Source: Chloroflexi bacterium 13_1_40CM_68_21
GTDB lineage: Bacteria > Chloroflexota > Limnocylindria > P2-11E
NCBI GenBank assembly: GCA_001917735.1
Contig: MNEO01000085.1
Location: 1-13,278 of the forward strand
Direction of reading: 5' to 3'
Length of the DNA stretch: 13,278 nucleotides
Of the stretch, positions 1 through 6,295 are shown one piece after another. The notes under the pieces were generated by a model, which saw nothing but the letters and a program-made list of their open reading frames with translations, made no database searches and was not told the origin of the DNA. Within the stretch, counting starts at the first letter, position 1; every line of letters begins with the position of its first letter. A program made the position numbers and the translations under genes.

Positions 1-230
1 AAGTCGGCGGCCCCGAGCAGTTCCGCTTTGACGGACTGATCCGACGTTTCCTCGGCGCGCGGAACGACCCGCGCGAGGTAGTAGCCGATCCTGAGGCCCT
101 CTACTTCGGCGCGGTGCTGTCTGAGCGAACGCTCGTGCCCGAAGGAGACGCGATGCTCGGTGAGACCCGTTTCGCCGACTGGCTGAGCCAGTCGGCGACC
201 GGAAAAGGGGTAGCGGCCCAGCCGGTTTGA
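1..230 (+). CDS. SDR/NmrA-like NAD(P)H-binding protein, C-terminal part
   Basis: Only the last 75 codons are present, reading in frame from base 3 to the TGA at 228-230; the start lies outside the window. The visible peptide runs from GGPEQFRFDGLIRRFL through NDPREVVADPEALYFG to ETRFADWLSQ. I recognise this as the C-terminal region of short SDR/NmrA-type NAD(P)H-binding proteins, which often sit next to AraC regulators in Actinomycetota. The Rossmann glycine motif that would prove cofactor binding is outside the window, so the assignment rests on recalled family resemblance. It ends 87 bp before the AraC-type gene on the same strand and could share its transcript. Confidence 0.65.
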   Translation, partial: VGGPEQFRFDGLIRRFLGARNDPREVVADPEALYFGAVLSERTLVPEGDAMLGETRFADWLSQSATGKGVAAQPV

Positions 231-316
231 GCACCTCTCCGCCGCGCTGCGTCTCCTATAGCCCGCTGTCAGGCCCGCGCTTAGCGGACCGCGCAGAACT
301 TGGGTAGCGTTGCTCC

Positions 317-769
317 GTGAGCCGGGGAGTCGAGGACCTGAACCGGCGCCTGCTACGCGCCCGCGATGCCATGGACCGCGCCTACGCCGAGCCGCTCGAC
401 GTCCGCGCCGTCGCCGCGGTGGCCTACCTCTCCGAGGCGCACTTCATCCGCAGCTTCCGCGCCACCTTCGGGGAGACGCCGCACCGTTACCTGCAGCGGC
501 GGCGGGTGGAGCGCTCGATGTTCCTGCTGCGCGAGACTGACCGCAGCGTCACCGACATCTGTCTCGACGTCGGCTTCACCAGCCTGGGGACCTTCAGCCG
601 CACGTTTCGGGAGATCGTCGGTGAGACGCCTTCGGACTACCGCCTCGGTCATGGACCCGTCATGGCGCCGAACTGCATCTGGATGGCGGCCACGCGGCCG
701 GTCGCCGCGGCGCGGGTCGCGATGCGATCGAGCAGTTTTGGAGAAGCGGACGCGCCGGCGGCTCCGTAG
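317..769 (+). CDS. AraC-family transcriptional regulator, DNA-binding domain only
   Basis: A 150-aa protein starting with GTG. It is essentially a bare AraC/XylS DNA-binding domain with two helix-turn-helix units. The first is around residues 27-60 (LDVRAVAAVAYLSEAHFIRS, then FGETPHRYLQ). The second is around residues 77-110 (SVTDICLDVGFTSLGTFSRT, then GETPSDYR). The phrase GF-S---F-R-F--GETPS-YR is diagnostic of the family. There is no N-terminal sugar-binding or other sensor domain; the C-terminal ~40 residues are low complexity. It is followed at 45 bp by a VOC protein gene. AraC-VOC pairs are common in high-GC soil bacteria, so it probably regulates its own small operon. The inducer is unknown. 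Confidence 0.9.
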   Translation: MSRGVEDLNRRLLRARDAMDRAYAEPLDVRAVAAVAYLSEAHFIRSFRATFGETPHRYLQRRRVERSMFLLRETDRSVTDICLDVGFTSLGTFSRTFREIVGETPSDYRLGHGPVMAPNCIWMAATRPVAAARVAMRSSSFGEADAPAAP

Positions 770-814
770 CGTGAGCGTCGTCCACATCAAATCTCGACGA
801 GGAGAGAACAAGAG

Positions 815-1243
815 ATGATCACCAAGCTGAACGTCACCTCCGTCAAGGTCCTCGACCAGGACCAGGCGCTCGACTTCTACGTGAACAAGCTCGGGCTGGA
901 GAAAGGCTCGGACATCAAGCAGGGGGCGTTCCGCTGGCTGACAGTGCGCGTCCCCGGCGACGTTACCGAGATCTTCCTGGAGGAGCCGGGCCCGCCGCTG
1001 CACGACGAAGCCACCGCCGCGCAGCTCCGCGAGCTGATCACCAAGGGCGCGATGAGCTCCCTCGTGTTCAATTCGGACGACGTTCGGGGTCTATACGAGA
1101 CGCTCCAGGCGCGCGGAGTCACCGACTTCACCCAGGAGCCGATCACGCACGGCTACGGCACCGACATGGGCATCCGGGACCCCTTCGGCAACGCCATCCG
1201 GATCCTCCAGCAGGGGAAGGTCACCCAGAAGGTGACGGCCTGA
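815..1243 (+). CDS. VOC (glyoxalase/bleomycin-resistance fold) family protein
   Basis: A 142-aa protein with ATG start and a good ribosome site (GAGGAG at about 798-805). It shows the two beta-alpha-beta-beta-beta halves of a VOC protein: an opening strand [20 protein letters not shown] with LGLEKG, then [20 protein letters not shown] and the closing signature [12 protein letters not shown]. Active metal-dependent members usually have His or Gln near the first strand and Glu in the last strand. Here those positions appear to be Ser/Thr and Arg, so a divalent-metal enzyme such as lactoylglutathione lyase is unlikely, and a ligand-binding or resistance-type role is possible. It lies between the AraC regulator and the DUF1801 gene and probably shares a transcript with both. 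Confidence 0.88.
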   Translation: MITKLNVTSVKVLDQDQALDFYVNKLGLEKGSDIKQGAFRWLTVRVPGDVTEIFLEEPGPPLHDEATAAQLRELITKGAMSSLVFNSDDVRGLYETLQARGVTDFTQEPITHGYGTDMGIRDPFGNAIRILQQGKVTQKVTA

Positions 1244-1245
1244 CC

Positions 1246-1704
1246 ATGGCTGTGAAGAAAGCTGCGAAGAAGACCACGAAGTCATCCGTGAGGGGCATAG
1301 GACTCACGGCGGCCGAAAAGGCCGCGCTGAAGGAGACGATCGAAGATCAGAAGGCGGCTGCGCGCGGCCTGGAGGGTGAGAGCGCCTTACTCGCGAAGAT
1401 CGCCGCGATGAAGGAACCGGACCGCGGCATGGCCAAACGGATCCACGCGATCGTCAAGGCCAACGCGCCTTCCCTCTCATCGACGACCTGGTACGGGATG
1501 CCCGCGTACGCCAACAAGGACGGCAAGGCCGTCTTCTTCTTCCAGGACAAGGCCAAGTTCAAAGCGAGGTACGCGACGCTCGGCTTCAACGACAGCGCGC
1601 ACCTCGACGACGGCGCGATGTGGCCGATTGCCTTCGCGCTGAAGGAACTAACGCCCGCCGCAGAGGCAAAGATCGCCGCGCTCGTGAAGAAAGCAGTGAG
1701 CTGA
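1246..1704 (+). CDS. DUF1801 / YdhG-like (putative iron chaperone) protein
   Basis: A 152-aa protein beginning 2 bp after the stop of the VOC gene (TGA-CC-ATG), so it is probably translationally coupled to it. Residues 1-15 form a Lys/Ala-rich tail ([14 protein letters not shown]). Residues ~65-152 carry the DUF1801 fold: a helix of the type [25 protein letters not shown], a strand [35 protein letters not shown] and a C-terminal helix ending [11 protein letters not shown]. YdhG/YyaL-type members have been called iron chaperones by analogy to frataxin, but no function is firmly established and no metal site is obvious here. The basic tail may bind nucleic acid; this is inference. Confidence 0.85.
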   Translation: MAVKKAAKKTTKSSVRGIGLTAAEKAALKETIEDQKAAARGLEGESALLAKIAAMKEPDRGMAKRIHAIVKANAPSLSSTTWYGMPAYANKDGKAVFFFQDKAKFKARYATLGFNDSAHLDDGAMWPIAFALKELTPAAEAKIAALVKKAVS

Positions 1705-1765
1705 GGACTGAGCTGGGCACCCATCCGCTGTGTGGTGGCTGCCATACCGGGGCACTGGGTGCCCA

Positions 1766-1850
1766 CGGAGCGGAAGACCGGACTCAAGACTCGTGATGTT
1801 GAAACAGTTCGACTCCAGCGTGACAACCGCGGATGGCTCCGGTTGGCTAG
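1766..1850 (+). repeat. Dispersed tRNA-end repeat, copy A
   Basis: This is one of six similar ~85-bp elements in the window, all on this strand. It begins CGGAGCGGAAGACCGGACTC, which is, with one change (ACCGG for ACGGG), the reverse complement of the 3' end of a bacterial tRNA-Gly gene. The shared core GTGATGTTGAAACAG follows, and the element ends GCGGATGGCTCCGGTTGGC. The ends are inverted: CGGAGC at 1766-1771 pairs with GCTCCG at 1836-1841. It lies between the convergent DUF1801 and NHL genes. The rest of the 1705-1951 gap shows nothing else I can assign. Confidence 0.75.
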
Positions 1851-1951
1851 TTCGAGACGCTGAGCGTCAAGTCAATCATTTCGGAGATCGGACGCGCTGC
1901 CCGCGTATGAGGCGAACTACAGCGGCCGCCTGGGATCACCCGTGCCTGCGT

Positions 1952-3097
1952 CTATTCGAGCAGCTTTCGCTTCACGACGCGGTGGTTGCCGGTGTCGGCG
2001 ATGTAGATGCCGTCGGGGCCCACGATCACCGCGTTCGGGTGCTGCAGTTGCCGCGTGCCGCCGTCGCCGGCGATCGTCGTGATCGTCCCCCCCGCCGACA
2101 GCAGCCGGATGCGGTTGTTCGCGCTGTCGGCGATGTAGAGCTGACCGGCGCCGTCCAGCCAGAGACCACGCGGCTCGTTCAGCTGGGCGGCCGTGCCGGG
2201 GCCACCGTCGCCCGCGAAGCCCGCCGCGCCCGTGCCAGCGATCGTGGAGATGCGCCCCGCCGTGTCGACCTTCCGAACGCGATGGTTGTAGGTGTCGGCA
2301 AGGTAGAGCGTCCGGTCGCGCGCGATGGCCACGTCGTAGGGCGCGAAGAGTTGGGCACCGCTCGCCGGTCCGCCATCGCCCGCGTACCCACTGTTGCCCG
2401 TGCCGGCGACTGTCGAGATCGTGCCGCTCTTGTCGATGCGGCGGATGACGTGGTTACCGCTGTCGGCAATGTAGATGTTGCCGATGGCATCGACCGCGAG
2501 CCCGAGCGGCCGAGCGAGCGAGGCCGCGAGGGCAGGTCCGCCGTCGCCCGCGTAGAGCGCTTTCGAGCACGTCCTCTCGGCCGAGCAGGACACCGACCCG
2601 GCGATGAGCATGAAGCCACCGCTTTGGTCGATTTCTCCGACGACGTCGGGGGAGGCCCCGTACGCTCCCGCGACCTTTGGATTCCCGTTGGTCACGTAGA
2701 GGCCTTTGGGGCTGGCGGCAATGTGCGATTCCGCAAGGAAGTGGATCTCGGGCGCCTGGCGCGATGCGCTCGGCAGGGCAGGCCCGCTCCCGGCGATCGT
2801 CGTGATCGTCCCTTGCGCGTCGATCCGGCGGATGCGCGTGTAGTAGTCAACTGTGGGCGCGATGTCCTGCCCACTGTCGGCGAGATACAGGTAACCGCCC
2901 AGGAAGACGAGGCTCACCGGTCCGTGGAGCCGAGCGGCCGTCGCCCTACCGGCGTCGCCGGAGAACCCATCCTCTCCGGTGCCCGCCACGGCGGTCAACT
3001 CGGCGGACTCCGGCGCAGTGACCACAATCGGTCCGGGGACGCATCCCGCGGCGATGGCCGCTACGACAAGGAGCCCTCCGCCTGGTGCGCGACCCAT
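1952..3097 (-). CDS. NHL-repeat beta-propeller lipoprotein
   Basis: A 381-aa protein. The N-terminus MGRAPGGGLLVVAAIAAGC looks like a lipoprotein signal peptide with Cys19 as the lipidation site. The lipobox AAGC is slightly off the usual [LVI] at -3. The rest consists of NHL repeats, each with an IAGTG--GFAGDGGPA--AQL-EP-GL-- segment, then LYIADS-NHRIR-ID--G-I-T. Clear units begin around residues 37, 100, 190, 230 and 280, and a final unit ends NAVIVGPDGIYIADTGNHRV. This suggests a six-bladed propeller facing the outside of the cell. Such domains bind proteins or ligands and some are enzymatic; the role here is unknown. The ATG lies 1 bp after the stop of the DUF1059 gene, so the two genes are translationally coupled. 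Confidence 0.9.
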   Translation of the reverse strand: MGRAPGGGLLVVAAIAAGCVPGPIVVTAPESAELTAVAGTGEDGFSGDAGRATAARLHGPVSLVFLGGYLYLADSGQDIAPTVDYYTRIRRIDAQGTITTIAGSGPALPSASRQAPEIHFLAESHIAASPKGLYVTNGNPKVAGAYGASPDVVGEIDQSGGFMLIAGSVSCSAERTCSKALYAGDGGPALAASLARPLGLAVDAIGNIYIADSGNHVIRRIDKSGTISTVAGTGNSGYAGDGGPASGAQLFAPYDVAIARDRTLYLADTYNHRVRKVDTAGRISTIAGTGAAGFAGDGGPGTAAQLNEPRGLWLDGAGQLYIADSANNRIRLLSAGGTITTIAGDGGTRQLQHPNAVIVGPDGIYIADTGNHRVVKRKLLE

Positions 3098-3098
3098 C

Positions 3099-3290
3099 TC
3101 ACGCCACGACCTCGATCATGGCGAGAACTTGCTCATCGCCGAAGTCGAGATCGTGTGCGTCCTTCGCGTGCCGCTTCACTGCTTGGATCAGATGCCGTTC
3201 CGCTTCGTTCGCGCGGCCCGGCGCCCTGAATTCGAGGCCGCACGAGCAGCGCACCACCTTGCTGGCGCCTACCGCTTCCTTCGTGCTCAC
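3099..3290 (-). CDS. DUF1059-like small protein
   Basis: A 63-aa protein. I chose the GTG at 3290 because a strong ribosome site (GGGAGGAAGG, about 3293-3302, read on the minus strand) sits directly in front of it; a start at 3335 would overlap the candidate -10 hexamer. The protein contains KVVRCSCGLEFRA, then EAERHLIQAVKRHAKDAHDL and a terminal EQVLAMIEVV. This matches DUF1059 proteins: short, with a DCG-F-A opening, a helix ending in H---H, and a C-terminal amphipathic segment. The CSC pair and the His residues could hold a metal, but this is not established. It is the first gene of the DUF1059-NHL operon and is transcribed divergently from the SARP gene. Confidence 0.8.
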   Translation of the reverse strand: MSTKEAVGASKVVRCSCGLEFRAPGRANEAERHLIQAVKRHAKDAHDLDFGDEQVLAMIEVVA

Positions 3291-3330
3291 GTTCCTTCCT
3301 CCCAGATGTCTTGCGCTCCCTTGCGGCGAG

Positions 3331-3336
3331 ACCATA
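3331..3336 (-). promoter_or_regulatory. Candidate -10 hexamer for the DUF1059-NHL operon
   Basis: Read on the minus strand this is TATGGT, which fits TANNNT. It begins 7 bp after the last CAAGGTT-type repeat unit and lies about 40 bp upstream of the GTG at 3290. No convincing -35 hexamer is visible, as expected for promoters whose activator occupies that region. Without transcript data this is inference. Confidence 0.4.
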
Positions 3337-3343
3337 CGCCCGC

Positions 3344-3373
3344 AACCTAAGTCGTAACCTTGCAGGAACCTTG
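3344..3373 (-). promoter_or_regulatory. Triple direct repeat, candidate SARP operator
   Basis: On the minus strand there are three units: CAAGGTT (3373-3367), CAAGGTT (3362-3356) and TTAGGTT (3350-3344), spaced 11 and 12 bp. Heptamer direct repeats on one face of the helix, just upstream of the -10, are the known binding pattern of SARP regulators (ActII-ORF4, DnrI). The repeats lie between the divergent DUF1059 and SARP genes, so autoregulation is possible as well as control of the minus-strand operon. A similar repeat occurs at 9592-9610. Confidence 0.5.
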
Positions 3374-4135
3374 GAGGAGCTGCGAATCCAGATCTGCGGG
3401 CGCTTGGCGATCGCGCTGGGCGATCTCGTCGTCGATGAATCCCGCCTCGGCAACCGCCAAGCCCGGCGTCTCTGGACGTATCTCGTCCTGAACCGCGCCC
3501 GGGCGATCGGTCGCGACGAACTGGCTGGTGCGGTGTGGGGAGACGAGCAGCCGGAGGCGTGGGACGGTGCGATTAGCGCGCTCGCCAGTCGCCTTCGGTC
3601 CGGCCTCCGGCCGATCGCAACGGTCGAACCGGCCTTCGACATCGAGAGAGGCACCGGGCGCTACGCGCTCGCGATTCCCCAGGGTGCTTTCGTCGACCAC
3701 GAACGGGCCCGCGCGGCGCTGCACCGCGCCGAGCTCGCGTACCGACAGCTCGACATATCGGGTACCTGGACCGAGGCCCGAGTGGCCCTGCAGATCTCGC
3801 TCCGCGGCCTCCTGCCGGGTGATGAAACCGCGTGGGTCGTGGGCCAGCGGCGCCTGCTCGCGGACAGCGCATACCGGGCGCTCGAGCTCATCGCGGAGGC
3901 GGACCTCCACCGGAGCCGGCCAGAGGACGCAGCCACGGAGGCACGGCAGCTCGTCGAGCTCGATCCGGTGCGCGAGACTGGATACCGGACCCTCATGCGC
4001 GCGCTCGTCGCGCGCGGCGACCGGGGGGAGGCGGCTCGTGTGATGGAGGAGTGTCGGGCTAACTTGCGTCAGATCGCGTCACTTGCCCCGTCACCCGAGA
4101 CGGAGCTCCTTTACCGCGAGATCAGAAGAGCGTAG
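3371..4135 (+). CDS. SARP-type transcriptional regulator (winged helix + BTAD)
   Basis: About 254 aa from the TTG at 3371, which has AGGA a few bases upstream. The frame is open back to a TTG at 3311, but that start has no ribosome site. The N-terminal ~90 residues form an OmpR/SARP winged helix: RIQICGRLAIALGD, then RQARRLWTYLVLNRARAIGR, DELAGAVWGDE and ALASRLRSGLRPI. The bacterial transcriptional activator domain follows, with FDIERGTGRYALAIPQGAFV, ALQISLRGLLPGDETAWV, LHRSRPEDAATEARQLVELD and ETGYRTLMRALVARGDRGEA. No NB-ARC ATPase or TPR extension follows, so it is a short SARP of DnrI/ActII-ORF4 size. SARPs bind direct repeats and recruit RNA polymerase. It is divergent from DUF1059-NHL, a likely target. 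Confidence 0.88.
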   Translation: MEELRIQICGRLAIALGDLVVDESRLGNRQARRLWTYLVLNRARAIGRDELAGAVWGDEQPEAWDGAISALASRLRSGLRPIATVEPAFDIERGTGRYALAIPQGAFVDHERARAALHRAELAYRQLDISGTWTEARVALQISLRGLLPGDETAWVVGQRRLLADSAYRALELIAEADLHRSRPEDAATEARQLVELDPVRETGYRTLMRALVARGDRGEAARVMEECRANLRQIASLAPSPETELLYREIRRA

Positions 4136-4204
4136 CGCTGGCGCTCGCGAGCGAGGCCGATAGCCGCCTCAACCGACGCGCGATGCCGATCTGTCAACGA
4201 CGAA

Positions 4205-4236
4205 CTGAGCGGAAGTACGGGACTCGAACCCGCGAC
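4205..4236 (-). repeat. tRNA T-arm fragment related to the dispersed repeat
   Basis: The plus-strand sequence carries GAGCGGAAG, an extra T, then ACGGG-ACTCGAA-CCCGC (4217-4233). Read on the minus strand this is a complete T-arm: GCGGG, TTCGAGT, CCCGT, followed by the acceptor 3' strand of a tRNA-Gly. No anticodon arm, D arm or 5' acceptor strand follows at the right distance, so it is not a tRNA gene. It shares its first part with the six dispersed repeats and marks a further junction 857 bp before copy B. Confidence 0.6.
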
Positions 4237-4254
4237 AAGTACCCGGAGGGTCGG

Positions 4255-4274
4255 GGCGACGTCCGAAGGTCGCC
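4255..4274. other. Small hairpin
   Basis: GGCGAC (4255-4260) pairs with GTCGCC (4269-4274) around an 8-base loop. It is the first of three hairpins in a row in the gap between the SARP gene and the convergent VOC gene. Confidence 0.4.
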
Positions 4275-4304
4275 TTCGCGTCGGTCGCCCGCATGACCCC
4301 ATTG

Positions 4305-4330
4305 ACGAGGCCGCCGAAAGGCGACCTCGT
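4305..4330. terminator. Hairpin, probable bidirectional terminator
   Basis: ACGAGG-C-CGCC (4305-4315), loop GAAA, GGCG-A-CCTCGT (4320-4330): ten paired bases with one C-A mismatch, capped by a GNRA tetraloop. It lies between the convergent SARP and VOC genes. No T tract follows. Its 5' arm GAGGCCGCC is identical to the arm of the next hairpin, so the two could also pair with each other. Confidence 0.5.
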
Positions 4331-4348
4331 GCGCCTGCCGTGATGGAT

Positions 4349-4375
4349 TGAGGCCGCCCTTTTGGGGCGGCCTCA
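4349..4375. terminator. Strong hairpin, probable terminator of the VOC gene
   Basis: An 11-bp perfect stem (4349-4359 with 4365-4375; arms GAGGCCGCCC and GGGCGGCCTC) with loop TTTTG. It starts 25 bp beyond the stop of the minus-strand VOC gene at 4401. It is symmetrical enough to act in both directions. There is no long T run, which is usual in high-GC genomes. Confidence 0.65.
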
Positions 4376-4400
4376 TCGACCTACCGCTTCGACCGTCGAG

Positions 4401-4799
4401 CTATCGCTTCGAGGCCATCTGTTGCGCTGTCTCCATCATTGCGGCGTCCATTGGGCTCATCAGCTGGAAGTAGTTGCCGTCGGGGTCCGCGAAGGTCGTG
4501 ATCAACATTCCACTGTTCTCGGCCGGGTCGTAGGGCTCCTTGACGACGGTCGCGCCTTTTCCCTTGAGCTTCGCGAACTCACCTTGCACGTCGGGCGTCT
4601 CGAGGTTCCAGATCACGCGGCCGGGCTCGCGGTTGTTTCCTTTGACTTCGCTGTGCGGGCCGAAGCTGATCCCGCCTTCGCCGAATTGCCACCCGAAGTA
4701 CGCGTTGTCCTCGAAGGTCGGCTTGCCGAAGAGCTTCGTGTAGTACTCCTTGAGCCGGTCAGGGTTCTCGGAGCCGACGAGAATTCCGCTGAATTTCAT
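4401..4799 (-). CDS. VOC (glyoxalase-like) family protein
   Basis: A 132-aa protein with ATG start and a clear ribosome site (GGGGGAG, about 6 bp upstream). It reads MKFSGILVGSENPDRLKEYY, LFGKPTFED, an FGEGGISFGPHSEVKG segment, RVIWNLETPDVQGEFAKLKG, EPYDPAENSGMLITTFADPD and GNYFQLMSPMD. This is the paired VOC fold. The first-strand His and last-strand Glu that hold metal in classical glyoxalases are replaced by Val/Ser and Gln, so it may be a non-metal binding protein. It stands alone between the tRNA fragment at 4205 and repeat copy B, like a one-gene cassette. Confidence 0.88.
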   Translation of the reverse strand: MKFSGILVGSENPDRLKEYYTKLFGKPTFEDNAYFGWQFGEGGISFGPHSEVKGNNREPGRVIWNLETPDVQGEFAKLKGKGATVVKEPYDPAENSGMLITTFADPDGNYFQLMSPMDAAMMETAQQMASKR

Positions 4800-5061
4800 G
4801 GTTCTCCCCCTTGTCGAAGACGTCCTTCGAAGCCTAGTCCTCCGTGAGGCGGCCGTCTTCGCTAGCTCGGCGGTTCAGTCCAGCGGGTTGCCCATGTGGC
4901 AGCAGGTGGGGATGGGATTCGAACCGCGGAGAGCTTGCGCCCCCAGTGTGGACGCCTGGCCGCATATGGGGTCTGACCAGCGCAAGCGACTGCGTCGTCG
5001 GTGTTCGGAGGAGATAGTCGTCGGCGACGAAGGCAGCGCTGGAGACGCCACGGGTGCTAGC
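4800..5061. other. Non-coding stretch with a tRNA-like motif
   Basis: I see no credible gene here. At about 4912-4940 the plus strand has GGGATTCGAACC followed by GCGGAGAGCTTGCGCC. Read on the minus strand this resembles the TTCGAATCCC loop and long variable arm of a tRNA-Ser or tRNA-Leu. The T stem beyond two base pairs does not pair, and no complete tRNA can be folded. It may be a decayed tRNA end left by an integration event. Confidence 0.3.
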
Positions 5062-5145
5062 TGAGCGAAAGACGGGACTCAAGGTCCGTGACGCTGAAAC
5101 ATCCGACTCGTTTGTAACGAGCGCGGATGGCCGTGACTGGCGGTT
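5062..5145 (+). repeat. Dispersed tRNA-end repeat, copy B
   Basis: CTGAGCGAAAGACGGGACTC (one change from the tRNA-Gly 3' end, reverse complement), then GTGACGCTGAAACATCCGAC and GCGCGGATGG. It holds a perfect internal hairpin: CTCGTT (5108-5113), loop TGT, AACGAG (5117-5122). The 3' end is diverged (GGCCGTGACTGG instead of GGCTCCGGCTGG). It separates the VOC gene from the SnoaL-like gene. The bases from 5146 to 5260 show no other feature. Confidence 0.7.
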
Positions 5146-5260
5146 AGGAGGAACTCTATTTCGTAGAGGCGAAGAGGAGTCGTGGCGCAGCCCAAAATGA
5201 GATCGAAAGAAGCGGGTCGTTTATGAGTCGAGGCTTTGCCCAAGTCGATCGCAAAGTCCG

Positions 5261-5698
5261 CTACTTCATCGCGCCGATCTGACGGAGAAGCGTGGCCGTG
5301 TCGAGATACGAGCTCCACCGCTTCGCTTTTCCATTTTCGTAGTCGACGATGAAGATCACCGGCACCTTCACCCACTTGTTCGTGGCAGGAACGCCCGCGA
5401 GCTCGCCGCGCTGAGTCCCGGTTACTGTGCACTCCCCCACGACGGTATCGCCCTCCGACACAGTCCGCTCGACCTTGTAGTTGATGTCGGGCAGTCCCGT
5501 CCAAAGAGCGGTGTGGAATGCGCGGAACCCAGCCTTGTCCACGGTTCCGACCATCGGGTTGACGAACGTCACGTCGTCCCTCAGGTGCGCCTCGAAGCTG
5601 GCGTGATCGCGAGCGCTTGCTGACGCCATCGCCGCTCTGAAGTCGTTCGCATTCGAGGTCTGTGTGTCCGCCGTCTTCTGCTGCTGTGCGATCGCCAT
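5261..5698 (-). CDS. SnoaL-like / ester cyclase (NTF2-fold) protein
   Basis: A 145-aa protein with ATG start and ribosome site GGGGAGAG a few bases upstream. It begins with a short polar leader (MAIAQQQKTADTQTS). The SnoaL/ester-cyclase pattern follows: an HASFEAHLRDDVTFVNPMVG segment, KAGFRAFHTALWTGLPDINY, VSEGDTVVGECTVTGTQRGE, VKVPVIFIVDYENGKAKRWS and SYLDTATLLRQIG. Members adopt the NTF2 cone fold; a few are polyketide cyclases or isomerases, but most are uncharacterised and substrate cannot be read from sequence. It is the only gene between repeat copies B and C, and there are no polyketide genes nearby, so a stand-alone accessory role is more likely. Confidence 0.88.
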   Translation of the reverse strand: MAIAQQQKTADTQTSNANDFRAAMASASARDHASFEAHLRDDVTFVNPMVGTVDKAGFRAFHTALWTGLPDINYKVERTVSEGDTVVGECTVTGTQRGELAGVPATNKWVKVPVIFIVDYENGKAKRWSSYLDTATLLRQIGAMK

Positions 5699-5875
5699 GT
5701 GACTCTCCCCTTCTGGATCACGGGCCGCGCTCTGGCGCGAGCCGCTGCTACGGCGCGCCCTCCCCTCGCCTGGTCAGGCAGGCGCACGCTACGCCCGCCG
5801 ACCGTGCACACGCGGCCAAGTGCTCGACTGACCCCTACGTGCCGCGTTCATCGCGAGAACTTCTGCTCCTGAATC
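5699..5875. other. Intergenic, nothing assigned
   Basis: Apart from the ribosome site of the SnoaL-like gene (about 5703-5710) I see no gene, RNA or convincing promoter in this stretch. Confidence 0.4.
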
Positions 5876-5960
5876 TGGCGGCAGTACGACACGAGCGTCA
5901 GTGATCCTGTAACAACCCGACTCGTTCATGACAAGCGCCGGTGGCTCCGGTCCTGCCAGC
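5876..5960 (+). repeat. Dispersed tRNA-end repeat, copy C (degenerate)
   Basis: GGCGGCAGTACGACACGAG aligns poorly but over its full length to the tRNA-Gly-like start of the other copies. It carries the same extra T before ACG as the fragment at 4205. The core GTGATCCTGTAACAACCCGA and the tail GGTGGCTCCGG are better conserved. A partly paired CTCGT/ACAAG hairpin sits at 5921-5935. It appears to be an older, decayed copy, 814 bp from copy B. Confidence 0.6.
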
Positions 5961-6046
5961 CAGCCACGAGTAGCAGGGGCTCGTCCGCTTCGTCGTCGGC
6001 GGGTTCAGCAGTGGCGACCTCGTGACCTCGCCATCAGCGCGAGCAA

Positions 6047-6145
6047 TCACTTCGCTGAGTAGTCGATCACGATGTGGTCGGCAAGCTCCGCCGGAACCAC
6101 GAAGTACTCCTCGGCTCCTCTAAGACCGAGCACCCGGGCGTGACA
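6047..6145 (-). pseudogene. Possible 3' remnant of an unknown gene
   Basis: On the minus strand a short frame, open from about 6145 to the TGA at 6047, reads VLGLRGAEEYFVVPAELADH and ends IVIDYSAK. It looks protein-like, but only ~28 codons follow the nearest GTG (6133) and there is no ribosome site. I do not recognise the family. It may be the tail of a gene whose 5' part was replaced by the reductase unit that starts next to it. It could also be chance. Confidence 0.25.
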
Positions 6146-6147
6146 TC

Positions 6148-6295
6148 ATGAGCCATCGCCAATACGCCGAAACGATCTCCGCGACTCCCGCCTCGCTGGG
6201 TCGTTGTCTCGGCCTGGGTCATTCACCGCGCGATCTATCGGCTCAGTCGGGGCCGTAAGGGCCTGTGGTCGCCGAAGCCGAACCGATGGGGGACG
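6148..6295 (+). other. Missing 5' coding part of the F420-type reductase gene
   Basis: The frame of the reductase is open upstream of its first ATG, back to a TGA at 6149-6151. It encodes a family-typical N-terminus: RLPPRWVVVSAWVIHRAIYR, LSRGRKGLWSPKPNRWGT. No ATG, GTG or TTG occurs in this frame before 6296. An ATG at 6148 is in a neighbouring frame and would join the reductase frame if a single base were removed between about 6152 and 6190. Either the gene carries a 1-bp frameshift (natural or an assembly error) or it uses a rare start. Confidence 0.6.

Noticed and set aside
353..1003. Open frame of 216 codons on the minus strand
   Set aside because: It overlaps the AraC-type and VOC genes in antisense, and its translation has no recognisable domain.
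1730..3229. Long open frame of 499 codons on the plus strand
   Set aside because: It runs antisense through the NHL-repeat gene, whose repeats are unmistakable. The plus-strand peptide is Arg/Asp/Val-rich with no family resemblance, a usual shadow in high-GC DNA.
4205..4310. A tRNA gene on the minus strand
   Set aside because: The T-arm and one acceptor strand are perfect, but no anticodon arm, D arm or matching 5' acceptor strand follows within tRNA length.
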